From NCBI RefSeq assembly GCF_005889715.1, contig NZ_VCKW01000053.1, positions 1 to 38,920 of the forward strand: a DNA stretch of 38,920 bases, read 5' to 3'. This stretch comes from Actinomadura soli (lineage in GTDB: Bacteria > Actinomycetota > Actinomycetes > Streptosporangiales > Streptosporangiaceae). Positions 8,210 to 16,061 of this stretch are shown here, piece by piece; within the stretch, counting starts at the first letter, position 1; each line of letters begins with the position of its first letter. The notes under the pieces were generated by a model. That model was not told the DNA's origin, made no database searches, and worked only from the letters and a program-made list of their open reading frames with translations. The translations under genes and the position numbers were made by a program.

Positions 8210-8593
8210 CACTCCGCCATTGCCCATTTATTCACAATTAACATTGCTTTTGAATAGCTCTTTAAGCCGCCTCCCACGTGGTCCCAGCAGGGGGTTTGTC
8301 GTCCGTGGGGACGCCCGGGAGGGCCGGGGCGCGGGCGGCGGTCCAGGCGCCGGGGCGGGCGGCCGCATCCGCGCCGCCTCCGGCCGCATGCCTGTGAACA
8401 CGGCCGCCCTCGATGTGAACCGGTTGTGTTCCACGCGCACGGACTCACGCACACCCGTCGTTCCGGCACCGGCTCCAGGTCCGGAGGCCGAAGGGCGGAT
8501 GGCCGATTCCGGCACCCAGATCGATGGCCGGTAGCCGCGCGCTGAAACGCCTAGTCGCGGATAAGGCACAGAGGGCGAAGAAGACGGGCCTCA
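8210..8593. other. Intergenic stretch, AT-rich part then nothing supported
   Basis: Bases up to about 8270 are unusually AT-rich for this window and lie just upstream of the DUF4360 promoter, so they may be a regulator-binding or Lsr2-bound zone. From 8270 to the pseudogene end at 8594 no coding or structural feature was found. Confidence 0.35.
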
Positions 8594-9850
8594 TTAGTCC
8601 AGGGAGACGTCGAAGATGTGTAGTGCTGGGGCCCCTCGTACTGCGGACTTGGACACCGCCGGTACTGTCAGCGCGGCCACGGTCTTGCCGGGGTCGATCG
8701 GAATCCGTCGGCAGAAGAGCTGGGTGCGCCGCTCGATGCGTCCCGTGGCGGAACTGTTCCGGTAGTTCATGCTGGCCAGCACGGTCGAGCCGGGGGCGGG
8801 GTGCTGCTCGCGGGGTCGTGTTCTGGTCGGCGGTGACGCTGACGTTGTTGAAAATGTCCGACAGGTTGCCGTACGGCACCGTGACCACCAGGTCGGCCCC
8901 AGCAAGGCGCACCGTCCGCCCTATCGAACGCGCCGTTACCGACACCGGCACCGTCGCGCTTCCTGTCTCATTGACACCGTTGACGTTCAGCGGGGCCGTG
9001 GCCTGACCTCGGGCGGAGAAATGGAGCGTTCCCGATCCCGGCTTCACAGTGACTCCCGCCGGGGGCGAAGCCGTCCATTTCACTTCCGTGGCCTTGGTAA
9101 CGGTCAGCGTGCTGGACGCCGTCGCGCCCGGCTGCCGCAGGACGATCACAGCGTCCACCGAGGCCCCGAACTGCGCCGGGACCAACGCACCCCGCGCGTA
9201 CGCCTGGACTTCGCGCAGCGAATAGCCGACCTGGGTGCCGCGCTCGGTCCTCGCGACCCGCAGGTACCGGCCGCGGCCGGAAACCGGCAGGACGTCGAGC
9301 CCTCCGTCGCCCGAGGTCGTCGAGTGGAGCGTCCGCCAGAAGCGCAGGTCGTCGGACACGTCGACCGAGAACCCGCTGGCGAAGGCGGTCTCCCATGTGA
9401 GGACCACCATGCCGAGGTCGGCCGGACGGCCCAGGTCGATGATGACGGACTGCGGCTGGGTCTTCGGGCCGCACCAGCGGGTTCTTTCGTCGCTGTCCAC
9501 CCAGCATCGCCTCGTGGCACTCCGGCCGCTCTCGCGCCGAAGATCGCCTAGGTGTCGAAGATCTTCCGAGGGTCCAGGTTTTCCAGGTCGGGGTCATGCC
9601 AGAGTCCAGGTAGTTGGTGAAGTCCAGCGCGAACAGCGGGACCAGCTCGTCCAGGATCTACTTGGCGAAAGTCCGGGCGGCGTTCCGGTTGCCGTTGACG
9701 TCCACGATCTGCAGGCCCGGGGTTCGTGCGCAGCGCGTACTGCATGTGCCCGGGCGCTCCCCCCCACGCGGGGTCCGAGCCCGGCGAGCTTGTTCTGACC
9801 GAACGAGAGGGAAAGCAAGCGTTGCGGTCTCCTCCAACGAGCCAATTTTC
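8594..9850 (-). pseudogene. Decayed secreted glycosidase gene (F5/8C and NEW3-like domains)
   Basis: Recognisable protein is scattered over three minus-strand frames. In order: SFGQNKLAGLGP, then AWGGAPGHMQYALRTNPG, then QIVDVNGNRNAARTFAK with a stop codon and ILDELVPLFALDFTNYLDSG (catalytic-domain debris). A further frameshift near 9500 leads into a discoidin-like F5/8 type C domain (SVIIDLGRPADLGMVVLTW), then a NEW3-like Ig domain (GVTVKPGSGTLHFSARG). The final part, VPYGNLSDIFNNVSVTADQNT, is the start of a C-terminal domain common in large actinomycete glycosidases (GH92 and relatives). Its middle is missing, and the frame shifts into SMNYRNSSATG and PALHIFDVSLD before the stop. At least three frameshifts, one nonsense codon and one internal deletion make it non-functional. 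The glycosidase family is uncertain. Confidence 0.7.
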
Positions 9851-10018
9851 GACTGGGTCACGGGCCTTCACCGATTCGCGATTCGTGCCGCGGTCGTCGG
9901 CCCGCTCACGAAGGGCGGCGGTATCGTCGGGACCGGCACCGGCCGCTACCGCCTCGCCCGGGTCCGAGCCCGAGAAGGCAGGCACGTCCAGCCTTCTGAT
10001 GAAAGGGAGTCTTACGTA

Positions 10019-10567
10019 ATGCGACCTCTCCGGTATTCCATCAACATCACATTGGACGGATGCTGCGATCATCTTGCGATCACCCCGGACGAAGAACTGC
10101 ATCGCCACGCGACCGAGAACCTCGCTCAGGCCGATGCCCTCCTCTTCGGCCGGGTGATTTACGAGATGATGGAGGAGGCATGGCGGCCGCCCGCGCAACC
10201 GGGAGCGAGGCCCGACTGGATGGAACCCTTCGCCCGGACGATCAACGCGGCGAAGAAGTACGTCGTGTCGAGCACGCTGGACCGGGTCGATTGGAACTCC
10301 GAGCTCGTGCGCGGGGATCTGAGGAAGGCCGTCCAGCAGCTCAAGGAGGAGCCGGGAAAGGGACTCTTCACGTCAGGAGTGAAGCTCCCGCTGGCGCTCG
10401 CGGAGCTGGGATTGATCGACGAGTACGAGTTCGTGGTGCAGCCCAGGCTGGCGGGCCACGGGCCCTCGCTGTTCGCGGGGCTGTCGAAACATATCGATCT
10501 GAAGCCCGTGAGCCGCCTGGAATTCGCCTCGGGAGTGGTGGCGATGCGGTACGAGCCGAGAAAGTAA
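10019..10567 (+). CDS. Dihydrofolate reductase / RibD C-terminal family protein
   Basis: 182 residues. The ATG at 10019 follows AAGGGAG at good spacing. RPLRYSINITLDGCCDH opens the fold, DALLFGRVIYEMME is the conserved nucleotide-contact region, and GVKLPLALAELGLIDEYEF matches the later Rossmann-like segment with its Gly-rich turn. Such proteins are NADPH-dependent reductases related to RibD's C-terminal half; many standalone members have no assigned substrate. It is cytosolic and appears monocistronic. It lies upstream of the Nuo operon in the same direction, separated by 175 bases, so read-through is possible, but no functional link is evident. Confidence 0.85.
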   Translation: MRPLRYSINITLDGCCDHLAITPDEELHRHATENLAQADALLFGRVIYEMMEEAWRPPAQPGARPDWMEPFARTINAAKKYVVSSTLDRVDWNSELVRGDLRKAVQQLKEEPGKGLFTSGVKLPLALAELGLIDEYEFVVQPRLAGHGPSLFAGLSKHIDLKPVSRLEFASGVVAMRYEPRK

Positions 10568-10742
10568 CGGAAGCGGTGGGCATCGACCGGACTCAGATCG
10601 AACAGTGCCATGGCGGTGCCAGCGAGCAGTCCGAAGAGGGCAAGCCCGGTGGGTCGTCCGCGGCCGTCCCGACCGTCCATGGTGAGCTGGAGGGCATGGT
10701 CTCTTACAGGACGTAGGAGGAGGTCGATTCTGGGGTGCCGGC

Positions 10743-11090
10743 ATGGAACCGTATATAGCGGTACTCGCACTTCTGGGGTTCCTGGCCGCCGTGGTCACGG
10801 CCGTCTACGCGCTGTCGTGGGTGTACGCACCGCCGGGCACCCCCGGTACCGGACCGTTCCTGTCGGGCGCGCGGCCCCGGGAGCACGCGCTGTCGCGGTA
10901 TCACGTGCGCTGGTACGTCGTGACGATGGTCTTCCTGGCCTTCGACATGGAGATGATCTTCATGTATCCGTGGGCGGTGGTGGTCGCCTCGGTCGGGACG
11001 AAGGCCGTCGTCGAGATGTTCGCGTTCCTCGCCCTCCTCGTCGTCGGGGTCGTCTACGCATGGCGTGAGGGGGCCTTCCGATGGGCCTGA
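10743..11090 (+). CDS. nuoA: NADH-quinone oxidoreductase subunit A-like protein
   Basis: 115 residues with three membrane helices. The family signature is clear in the middle: HVRWYVVTMVFLAFDMEMIF followed by MYPWAVV, including the acidic residues of helix 2. In complex I, NuoA sits at the junction between the membrane arm and the peripheral arm, next to NuoH and NuoJ. An AGGAGG element lies about 20 bases before the ATG, further than usual, so the start is somewhat uncertain. The gene begins the operon and overlaps the next gene by 10 bases. Here it is part of a set lacking NuoC, NuoE, NuoF, NuoG and NuoI. Confidence 0.93.
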   Translation: MEPYIAVLALLGFLAAVVTAVYALSWVYAPPGTPGTGPFLSGARPREHALSRYHVRWYVVTMVFLAFDMEMIFMYPWAVVVASVGTKAVVEMFAFLALLVVGVVYAWREGAFRWA

Positions 11091-12349
11091 GGGCTCGGCT
11101 CCTCCGCTTCGCCCACGCGCGTCCGCGCGCCTTCGTCATCACGGCCCCCGGCTCGACGCGGACCAGGCTGTTCGTCGAGGCCGAGCTGCGCCGGCGCGGG
11201 GGGCGTCCGGTCGCGTCGCCCGCGGCGGCGGCGATGCTCGTGGTGTGCGGGCGTCCCGGCGCGGACCTGATGGCGGCGGTGCACACGGTCTGGGAGGACA
11301 TGCCCGGACCGAGGTCACTCGTCCGGCTGGACGAGACGGCGTCGGCCGACGACGTCGCGGCGGGACTCGACCTGGCGGCCCGGGAGCTGGCGGACGTCGA
11401 CGCGCAATGGGCGGACGCCCGGGCCCGCAGAGATCGCGGACCATGGTCTCCGGCCGGCGAGGACGATCACATGTTCGGCTCTGCGCACCATCATTCGGCC
11501 TCGTCCGAGCCGGACCACAACGACCATGGCGACCACGGCGGCGGTCATGAGCACCACATGGGAGCCCCGATGGGCCTTCCCATGGCCGGACGAGCGCCGG
11601 ATCGAGACGGCCTGAAGCTGGACGTCCTGCACATCCCGCTGGGCCCTGCGCTGTCGGACTGGCCCGCCGGGCTCGTGCTCGACCTGACCCTGCAAGGCGA
11701 CGTCATCCAAGCCGCAGAGGCCCTCACGACGGGCGGCTCGGCGACCGGACCGCCCTTCTGGGAGGAGCCCTGGCTACGGGCTGCCGCGGGCGAGCCGGTG
11801 ACCACGGGAGAGGCGGAGCGGCGCCGGGCGGCATGCCATCTCGACAGCGTGGGGCGGTTGCTGGCCGTCGCGGGCTGGGACAATGCCGCCGATCAGGCCC
11901 GCGTCCTGCGCGACCGGCTGATCTCGGGTGAGCCCGGGCGCGACCTGGCGCCGCGGATCACCGGATTCACACGCCGTGCCGGCAGGTCGAGAGTCCTGCG
12001 ATGGATGCTCCGCGACGTGGGCGTGATCGACCCTGAGCTGGCCGAACGGCATCAGTTGACCGGACCGCCCGCCCGCCGCCTCGCGGACGCGTCCGCCCGG
12101 CTGTCCGGATGGCTCGACGAGGTCGGCGCGGCCATGGAACGGCTGGACGATCCCGCACCGCTGCGGGAGACCGAGGGACCGCGCGGCCCGGTGGGCGGCC
12201 GGCCGGGCGCAGCGGTCCTCGCCCTGCTTCCCGGGTTGCTGGACGGCGCCGAACTCGCGGCGGCGCGGCTGACCGTCGCCAGCCTGGACCCCGGCCTCGA
12301 CCAGATCGCCGTGCTGTCGGGGACGACCGATGGGCGGCCCGGTGGGTGA
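11081..12349 (+). CDS. NuoB-NuoD-like fusion lacking Fe-S and quinone ligands, His-rich linker
   Basis: 422 residues. Residues 15-85 follow the NuoB pattern: AMLVVCGRPGADLMAAVHTV then MPGPR corresponds to the NuoB segment before its last cysteines, but where NuoB has its tandem Cys the sequence is TAPGSTRT, and the later Cys are gone. Only two Cys occur in the whole protein. Residues 130-159 hold ten His with Asp and Gly. From about 178 the protein follows NuoD: LDVLHIPLGPALSDWPAG stands where NuoD has its quinone-binding His-containing loop. Next come DVGVIDPELAERHQLTGP, RLADASARLSGWLDEV, and EGPRGPVGG with a NuoD-like C-terminus. So this is a fused, ligand-free relic of the two core peripheral subunits. 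It probably caps NuoA/H/J as a structural or regulatory connector. Inserted between nuoA and nuoH, it overlaps both. The role is inference. Confidence 0.8.
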   Translation: MGLRARLLRFAHARPRAFVITAPGSTRTRLFVEAELRRRGGRPVASPAAAAMLVVCGRPGADLMAAVHTVWEDMPGPRSLVRLDETASADDVAAGLDLAARELADVDAQWADARARRDRGPWSPAGEDDHMFGSAHHHSASSEPDHNDHGDHGGGHEHHMGAPMGLPMAGRAPDRDGLKLDVLHIPLGPALSDWPAGLVLDLTLQGDVIQAAEALTTGGSATGPPFWEEPWLRAAAGEPVTTGEAERRRAACHLDSVGRLLAVAGWDNAADQARVLRDRLISGEPGRDLAPRITGFTRRAGRSRVLRWMLRDVGVIDPELAERHQLTGPPARRLADASARLSGWLDEVGAAMERLDDPAPLRETEGPRGPVGGRPGAAVLALLPGLLDGAELAAARLTVASLDPGLDQIAVLSGTTDGRPGG

Positions 12350-13244
12350 CCCGACGCCGGTCTGGGCGGTCGTGGCACTTCCCCTGGTCCTCGCCGCCCT
12401 GACCTACTCGGCCGCGGCGATGGACTCGGCCTTCCATTCCGGCGGCGGGTTCGTCGCCCCGTTGCGGGAGGGCGTCCGGCTCGTCGTCCAGCAGCGGCGG
12501 CGCACGCTCGCACCCGACGCGCTCCTCGCACGGATCGGCGTGATCAGCCTTCCGGCCGCGGCGCTGCTGGCGGCGACGGTGATCCCGCTCGATGGCGGGA
12601 GCGTGTGGGAGCCGCCGGTGAGCGTGGTGTGGTTCAACGCGATGGAGGTCGTGGCCTGGGGCTCGCTCTGGCTGGCCGGGTGGGGCGTCAACTCGGCGTT
12701 CCCGCTGATCGGCGGCTACCGTTTCGTCGCCCAGGGGCTGGCGTACGAGCTGCCGCACATGTTCGCGCTCATCACCGCCGGTCTCGGCGCGGGTTCGCTC
12801 GACCTCACCGAGGTGGCCGCCGCGCAGGACGGCCTCTGGTTCGCCGTCTGGATGCCGGTCGCGTTCGCCGTCTACCTGCTGTCGGCGGTCGCGATGACGT
12901 TCTGGGGACCGATGAGCCACCCGGTGGCGGACGATGCCGCGGGCGGAGTCGCCGCGGAACTGTCGGGCCCGGACAGGCTGCTGTTCTTCGCCGGACGGCT
13001 GGCGTTGCTGACCGTCGCGGCGGCGGCCGCCGTGCCGCTGTTCCTGGGCGGCGGCGCGGGGCCGTGGTTGCCGGGATGGGCGTGGTCGCTGATCAAGACG
13101 TACGCGGTGCTGGCCCTGCTGGTCTGGGTCCGGGGCGGGTTCCCGGTGCTCAGGATGGACCGGTTCATGACGGCCGCATGGATGGTCCTGATCCCGGCCA
13201 CGCTGCTGCAGGCACTGGTCGTCGGCATCGTGGTCGTGAACTGA
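12330..13244 (+). CDS. nuoH: NADH-quinone oxidoreductase subunit H-like membrane protein
   Basis: 304 residues, about eight membrane helices. NuoH features include the first-helix/loop region (REGVRLVVQQRRRTLAPD), WFNAMEVVAWGSLWLAGW, GGYRFVAQGLAYELP, which keeps the Arg/Glu of the conserved Ser-Tyr-Glu segment, and a C-terminal VLALLVWVRGGFPVLRMDRFM, matching the usual Arg-rich NuoH motif. The loop that in normal NuoH reads Ala-Pro-Phe-Asp-Leu-Pro-Glu-Ala-Glu is replaced at residues 193-210 by GPMSHPVADDAAGG. That loop lines the quinone tunnel. It overlaps the upstream gene by 20 bases. NuoH normally forms the quinone cavity and proton entry path; here the quinone part looks altered, matching the missing ligands in the NuoB/D-like protein. 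Confidence 0.88.
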   Translation: MGGPVGDPTPVWAVVALPLVLAALTYSAAAMDSAFHSGGGFVAPLREGVRLVVQQRRRTLAPDALLARIGVISLPAAALLAATVIPLDGGSVWEPPVSVVWFNAMEVVAWGSLWLAGWGVNSAFPLIGGYRFVAQGLAYELPHMFALITAGLGAGSLDLTEVAAAQDGLWFAVWMPVAFAVYLLSAVAMTFWGPMSHPVADDAAGGVAAELSGPDRLLFFAGRLALLTVAAAAAVPLFLGGGAGPWLPGWAWSLIKTYAVLALLVWVRGGFPVLRMDRFMTAAWMVLIPATLLQALVVGIVVVN

Positions 13245-13254
13245 GGGAGGTGAG

Positions 13255-13782
13255 ATGCAGACCGTTGCGTTCTGGGTCCTCGCGGTGGGGGCCGTGGGCT
13301 TCGGAGTGGCCGTCTTCGTCGTGGACTCGATGGCGCGGGCGACGTTCGCCCTGCTGGCCTCGTTCCTGTGCGTCGGCGTCGAGCTGCTGCTGCTCGACCT
13401 CGACTACCTCGGCGTCCTGGTGATCCTGATGATGATCATGGAGATGCTGGTGATGGCGGTCTTCATGATCATGTACATGATGAATCCCGGCGGGCTCATG
13501 CCGATGACGATGGTGCACAACAAGCGGGGGGCCCTCGCCATCTCCGGCAGCGTGTTCGCCGCGCTGGCGGCCGGCGTCTTCCTCACCCCCTGGCCGGAGC
13601 GGCGCGGCTCGGTGCCCGCCGACCCGACGTTCTCCGTCGGAGAGTCGATCATGGGGCCGAAGATGCTGGTGATGATGGTGATCGGCATCGCCATCCTCGC
13701 CACGATGGTCGCTTCGGTGGTGCTGGCGACCGACCGGGGCCGCTATGACCGGCCGCCCGGCCGCGCGGACGGTGCGAAGTGA
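13255..13782 (+). CDS. nuoJ: NADH-quinone oxidoreductase subunit J-like, Met-rich
   Basis: 175 residues with five predicted membrane helices. AVFVVDSMARATFALLASFL and the following LDYLGVLVILMMIMEM match the NuoJ helix-2/helix-3 layout, where the flexible helix 3 gates proton access near the E-channel. This copy is strikingly Met-rich from about residues 58 to 90, with over a dozen Met in that span, which includes FMIMYMMNPGGLMPMTM. The gene starts with ATG at 13255 behind GGGAGG, 10 bases after nuoH, and overlaps nuoK by 4 bases. Confidence 0.9.
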   Translation: MQTVAFWVLAVGAVGFGVAVFVVDSMARATFALLASFLCVGVELLLLDLDYLGVLVILMMIMEMLVMAVFMIMYMMNPGGLMPMTMVHNKRGALAISGSVFAALAAGVFLTPWPERRGSVPADPTFSVGESIMGPKMLVMMVIGIAILATMVASVVLATDRGRYDRPPGRADGAK

Positions 13783-14084
13783 GCCTCCAGACCTTCCTCC
13801 TGCTCGCCGCCGCGCTCTTCTCGGTCGGCCTCTACGGGGCGCTGTCCCAGCAGTCGATCGTGATGCTGATGATGGGCCTCGAACTCATGATCAACGGGCT
13901 GCTCGTCGCGGGCGCCGCGTTCTGGTTCTACGTCTCGCCCGGGACCGCGGACGGTCAGGTCCTGGTGCTCGTGGCGGTCACCGTGATGGCGCTGGAGATG
14001 GCGATGGGCTTCGCCGTCGTCACCGCGCTCTTCCGCGCACGCGATGTGGACGTCACCGATGACGCTGGAGACCTCAAGGGATGA
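13779..14084 (+). CDS. nuoK: NADH-quinone oxidoreductase subunit K-like protein
   Basis: 101 residues, three membrane helices, GTG start overlapping the nuoJ stop by GTGA. Both Glu residues essential in NuoK are present: one in MMGLELMINGLLVAG (helix 2) and one in VMALEMAMGFAVVTALF (helix 3). Thus the central proton path through this subunit appears intact, in contrast to the altered NuoN. Related to MrpC of cation/proton antiporters. The stop codon overlaps the ATG of the first minicistron (ATGA at 14081-14084). Confidence 0.92.
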   Translation: MSLQTFLLLAAALFSVGLYGALSQQSIVMLMMGLELMINGLLVAGAAFWFYVSPGTADGQVLVLVAVTVMALEMAMGFAVVTALFRARDVDVTDDAGDLKG

Positions 14085-14137
14085 GCGGAGCGAACCGGGG
14101 GGTGTGGGGGGTCGCCCCCCACAGGAGGCAGGCATGA
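14081..14137 (+). CDS. 18-residue minicistron 1, coupled to nuoK
   Basis: The ATG at 14081 overlaps the nuoK stop (ATGA). The encoded peptide is MSGANRGVWGVAPHRRQA, and its stop overlaps the next ATG. It carries its own AGGAGG near the 3' end, which serves the next start. The gene product may have no function beyond passing ribosomes along. Real translation is inferred from spacing, overlaps and the near-duplicate that follows. Confidence 0.45.
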   Translation: MSGANRGVWGVAPHRRQA

Positions 14138-14186
14138 GCGAAGCGAACCGGGGGGTGTGGGGGGTCGGCCCTCGCAGGAGGCAGAG
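14081..14186 (+). repeat. Tandem duplicated 53-bp unit between nuoK and nuoL
   Basis: Two units, 14081-14133 and 14134-14186, differ at few positions. Each begins ATGAGC, continues through GCGAACCGGGGGGTGTGG, and ends with an AGGAGG ribosome binding site just before the next ATGAGC. The third ATGAGC is the nuoL start itself. In unit 1 positions 14103-14111 and 14115-14123 form a perfect 9-bp hairpin with a TCG loop immediately before the ribosome binding site; unit 2 has lost most of its pairing. Confidence 0.9.
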
Positions 14187-14190
14187 ATGA
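14134..14190 (+). CDS. 18-residue minicistron 2, coupled to nuoL
   Basis: Near-copy of minicistron 1 encoding MSEANRGVWGVGPRRRQR. Its stop codon overlaps the nuoL ATG (ATGA at 14187-14190). Together the two minicistrons make an unbroken chain of stop/start overlaps from nuoK to nuoL. Their peptide sequence is conserved better than random drift of a non-coding repeat would require, but two copies alone cannot prove selection. Confidence 0.45.
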   Translation: MSEANRGVWGVGPRRRQR

Positions 14191-16061
14191 GCTTGCTCGG
14201 GTGGCTTCTGCCTGCTGTGCCGGTCGTGACCGGTGTGCTGCTGGTCAGCGGACGGTTCGTCCTCGGGCGCGGGTTGGACCGGTTCGCGCCCGCGATCGCG
14301 GTCGGGGCCTCGTCCGTCGCGCTGGGCCTGGCGGTCGCGGCGGCGGTCGCCCGGCCTGCGGTGCGGTTCCCGCTCTTCGACGGCCTGCCCGCCGGGCTGG
14401 CGGTGGACGGCCTCTCCGCCGCCCTCGTCCTGACGGTCACGTCGGTCGGCCTCGCCGTCCTGGTGTTCGCCGCCGGGGAGTTCTCTCCGGACGAGTCGAG
14501 GGCGCGTTTCTTCGGGCTGATGCTGGTGTTCACCGGGGCGATGCTCGTCACTGTCACCGCGACCGACCTGGCCGTCCTGCTGATGGGCTGGGAGGTCATG
14601 GGCGCGATGTCGTACGCGCTCATCGGCTTCTGGTGGCGTGAGCCCAGGCGGGTCGGGTCCGCCGGCATCTCCTTCGTCACGACGCGCGCCGGTGACCTCG
14701 GTCTGTACTTCGCCGCCGGCGCCGCCATGATCGGCACCGGTTCGCTGAGCCTGGACGGGCTGGCCGGGGCGGACGGGCACTGGCGGGACCTGGTCGCGGC
14801 CGGTGTCGTCCTGGCCGCGCTGGGCAAGTCGGCGCAGGTGCCGTTCTCCTTCTGGCTGTCGCGGGCCATGGACGGCCCGAGTCCGGTCTCCGCGCTGCTG
14901 CACTCGGCGACCATGGTGGCCGCGGGGGCGTACCTGCTGCTGCGCCTGGAGCCGTTGCTGGCGGCGACGGGCTGGGCGGCGTCGCTGGTGGCGTGGCTGG
15001 GGGCGCTCACCGCGCTGCTGCTGGGGGCGGTCGCGCTGGCCCAGCGTGACCTGAAGCAACTGCTGGCGGCCTCGACCTGTGCGCAGATCGGGTTCATGGT
15101 GCTCGGCGCGGGGGCCGGCACGGTGGGCGGGGGTACCGCGCATCTCGTCGCCCACGCCGCGGTGAAGAGCCTTCTGTTCCTCGGCGCGGGCGCCTGGCTG
15201 ACCGCCCTCGGCACCAAGGACCTTGGCGAGCTGCACGGCGCGGCCCGCCGGTACCGGACGGTCGGAGCCGCCTTCGGCGTCGGAATGCTCGCCCTTGCCG
15301 GGGTGCCGCCGCTGTCGCTCTGGGCCACCAAGGACACGGTTCTCGCGGCCGCCCTGGAGCGTTCTCCCCTGCTGTACGGGGTCGGGCTCGCCGCGGCGCT
15401 GCTGTCGGCGGGCTACGCGGCACGTGCGCTGATCGCGGTGAGCCGTCCGATCGACGCGGCGACGCGGGTGGACACCGAGGAGAGCGGAACACGGCACGTC
15501 GGCCCGCTCGAAAAGCTGCCACTGCCCGCGCTGGCCCTCGGGTCAGCGGCGGGCGGGGTCTTCGCGCTGCCGGTGGTGGACGAGGCGTGGCGGAACCTCC
15601 TCGGCACCAGCCACGACCCTGGCCCGGGCCTGGTCGAGCTGGCGCTTTCGGGCGTTCTGGCGTTGCTCGTCCTCGCGGGGACCTGGGCCCTCGTGCGGCG
15701 CGGTGGCCGGGCCCGGACGGCGTGGACGGCCCCCGCCCTGCACTGGCTGCATCTCGAACGGCTCGCCGGGCTGCTCATTGCCCGCCCGGTGTTCGCGCTG
15801 GCCTCCGCCCTCGCCCGGTTCGACGACCGGGTCGTCGACGGAGGGGTGCGCGCGACCGCCGCGGCGGGACGGGGCGCCGCCGGGCTCGCCGGTCGCCGGA
15901 TCGAGATCCGGGTGGACGGTCTCGTCAACGCGGTCGGCCGGGGAGCCCGCGGGCTGGCCGGCCTCGCCCGGCGCCCGCAGACGGGTCAGGCGCACACCTA
16001 CTACGCGCAGGCCGCCGTCCTGTTCGCCGTGCTCATCGTCGTCGTCCTCCTGGTCGGGTGA
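14187..16061 (+). CDS. nuoL: NADH-quinone oxidoreductase subunit L-like antiporter subunit
   Basis: 624 residues. The ATG at 14187 has AGGAGG eight bases upstream and overlaps the second minicistron. Antiporter core motifs are intact: the helix-5 Glu in LLMGWEVMGAMSYALIG (Glu136), the helix-7 Lys in GKSAQVPFSFWLSRAMDGPSPVSALLH (Lys in GKSAQ), and the His/Lys region TAHLVAHAAVKSLLFL. The long C-terminal part includes the lateral amphipathic helix region and a final membrane helix at VLFAVLIVVVLLVG. It normally pumps protons at the far end of the membrane arm and is related to MrpA. The 3' end overlaps nuoM by GTGA. Confidence 0.93.
   Translation: MSLLGWLLPAVPVVTGVLLVSGRFVLGRGLDRFAPAIAVGASSVALGLAVAAAVARPAVRFPLFDGLPAGLAVDGLSAALVLTVTSVGLAVLVFAAGEFSPDESRARFFGLMLVFTGAMLVTVTATDLAVLLMGWEVMGAMSYALIGFWWREPRRVGSAGISFVTTRAGDLGLYFAAGAAMIGTGSLSLDGLAGADGHWRDLVAAGVVLAALGKSAQVPFSFWLSRAMDGPSPVSALLHSATMVAAGAYLLLRLEPLLAATGWAASLVAWLGALTALLLGAVALAQRDLKQLLAASTCAQIGFMVLGAGAGTVGGGTAHLVAHAAVKSLLFLGAGAWLTALGTKDLGELHGAARRYRTVGAAFGVGMLALAGVPPLSLWATKDTVLAAALERSPLLYGVGLAAALLSAGYAARALIAVSRPIDAATRVDTEESGTRHVGPLEKLPLPALALGSAAGGVFALPVVDEAWRNLLGTSHDPGPGLVELALSGVLALLVLAGTWALVRRGGRARTAWTAPALHWLHLERLAGLLIARPVFALASALARFDDRVVDGGVRATAAAGRGAAGLAGRRIEIRVDGLVNAVGRGARGLAGLARRPQTGQAHTYYAQAAVLFAVLIVVVLLVG

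Noticed and set aside
10600..10770. Minus-strand hydrophobic piece GLALFGLLAGTAMALFDLS before nuoA
   Set aside because: Short, no start with a ribosome binding site, and the frame continues as antisense of the reductase gene. It could be a relic but cannot be supported.
14081..14186. Reading the two-unit repeat as a CRISPR or mobile-element end
   Set aside because: Only two directly adjacent units with no spacers, no transposase and no flanking duplications; the coding overlaps explain it better.
13743..15497. 584-codon minus-strand frame opposite nuoK/nuoL
   Set aside because: Composition dominated by Arg, Gly, Gln and Glu; it is the antisense of well-supported nuo genes.
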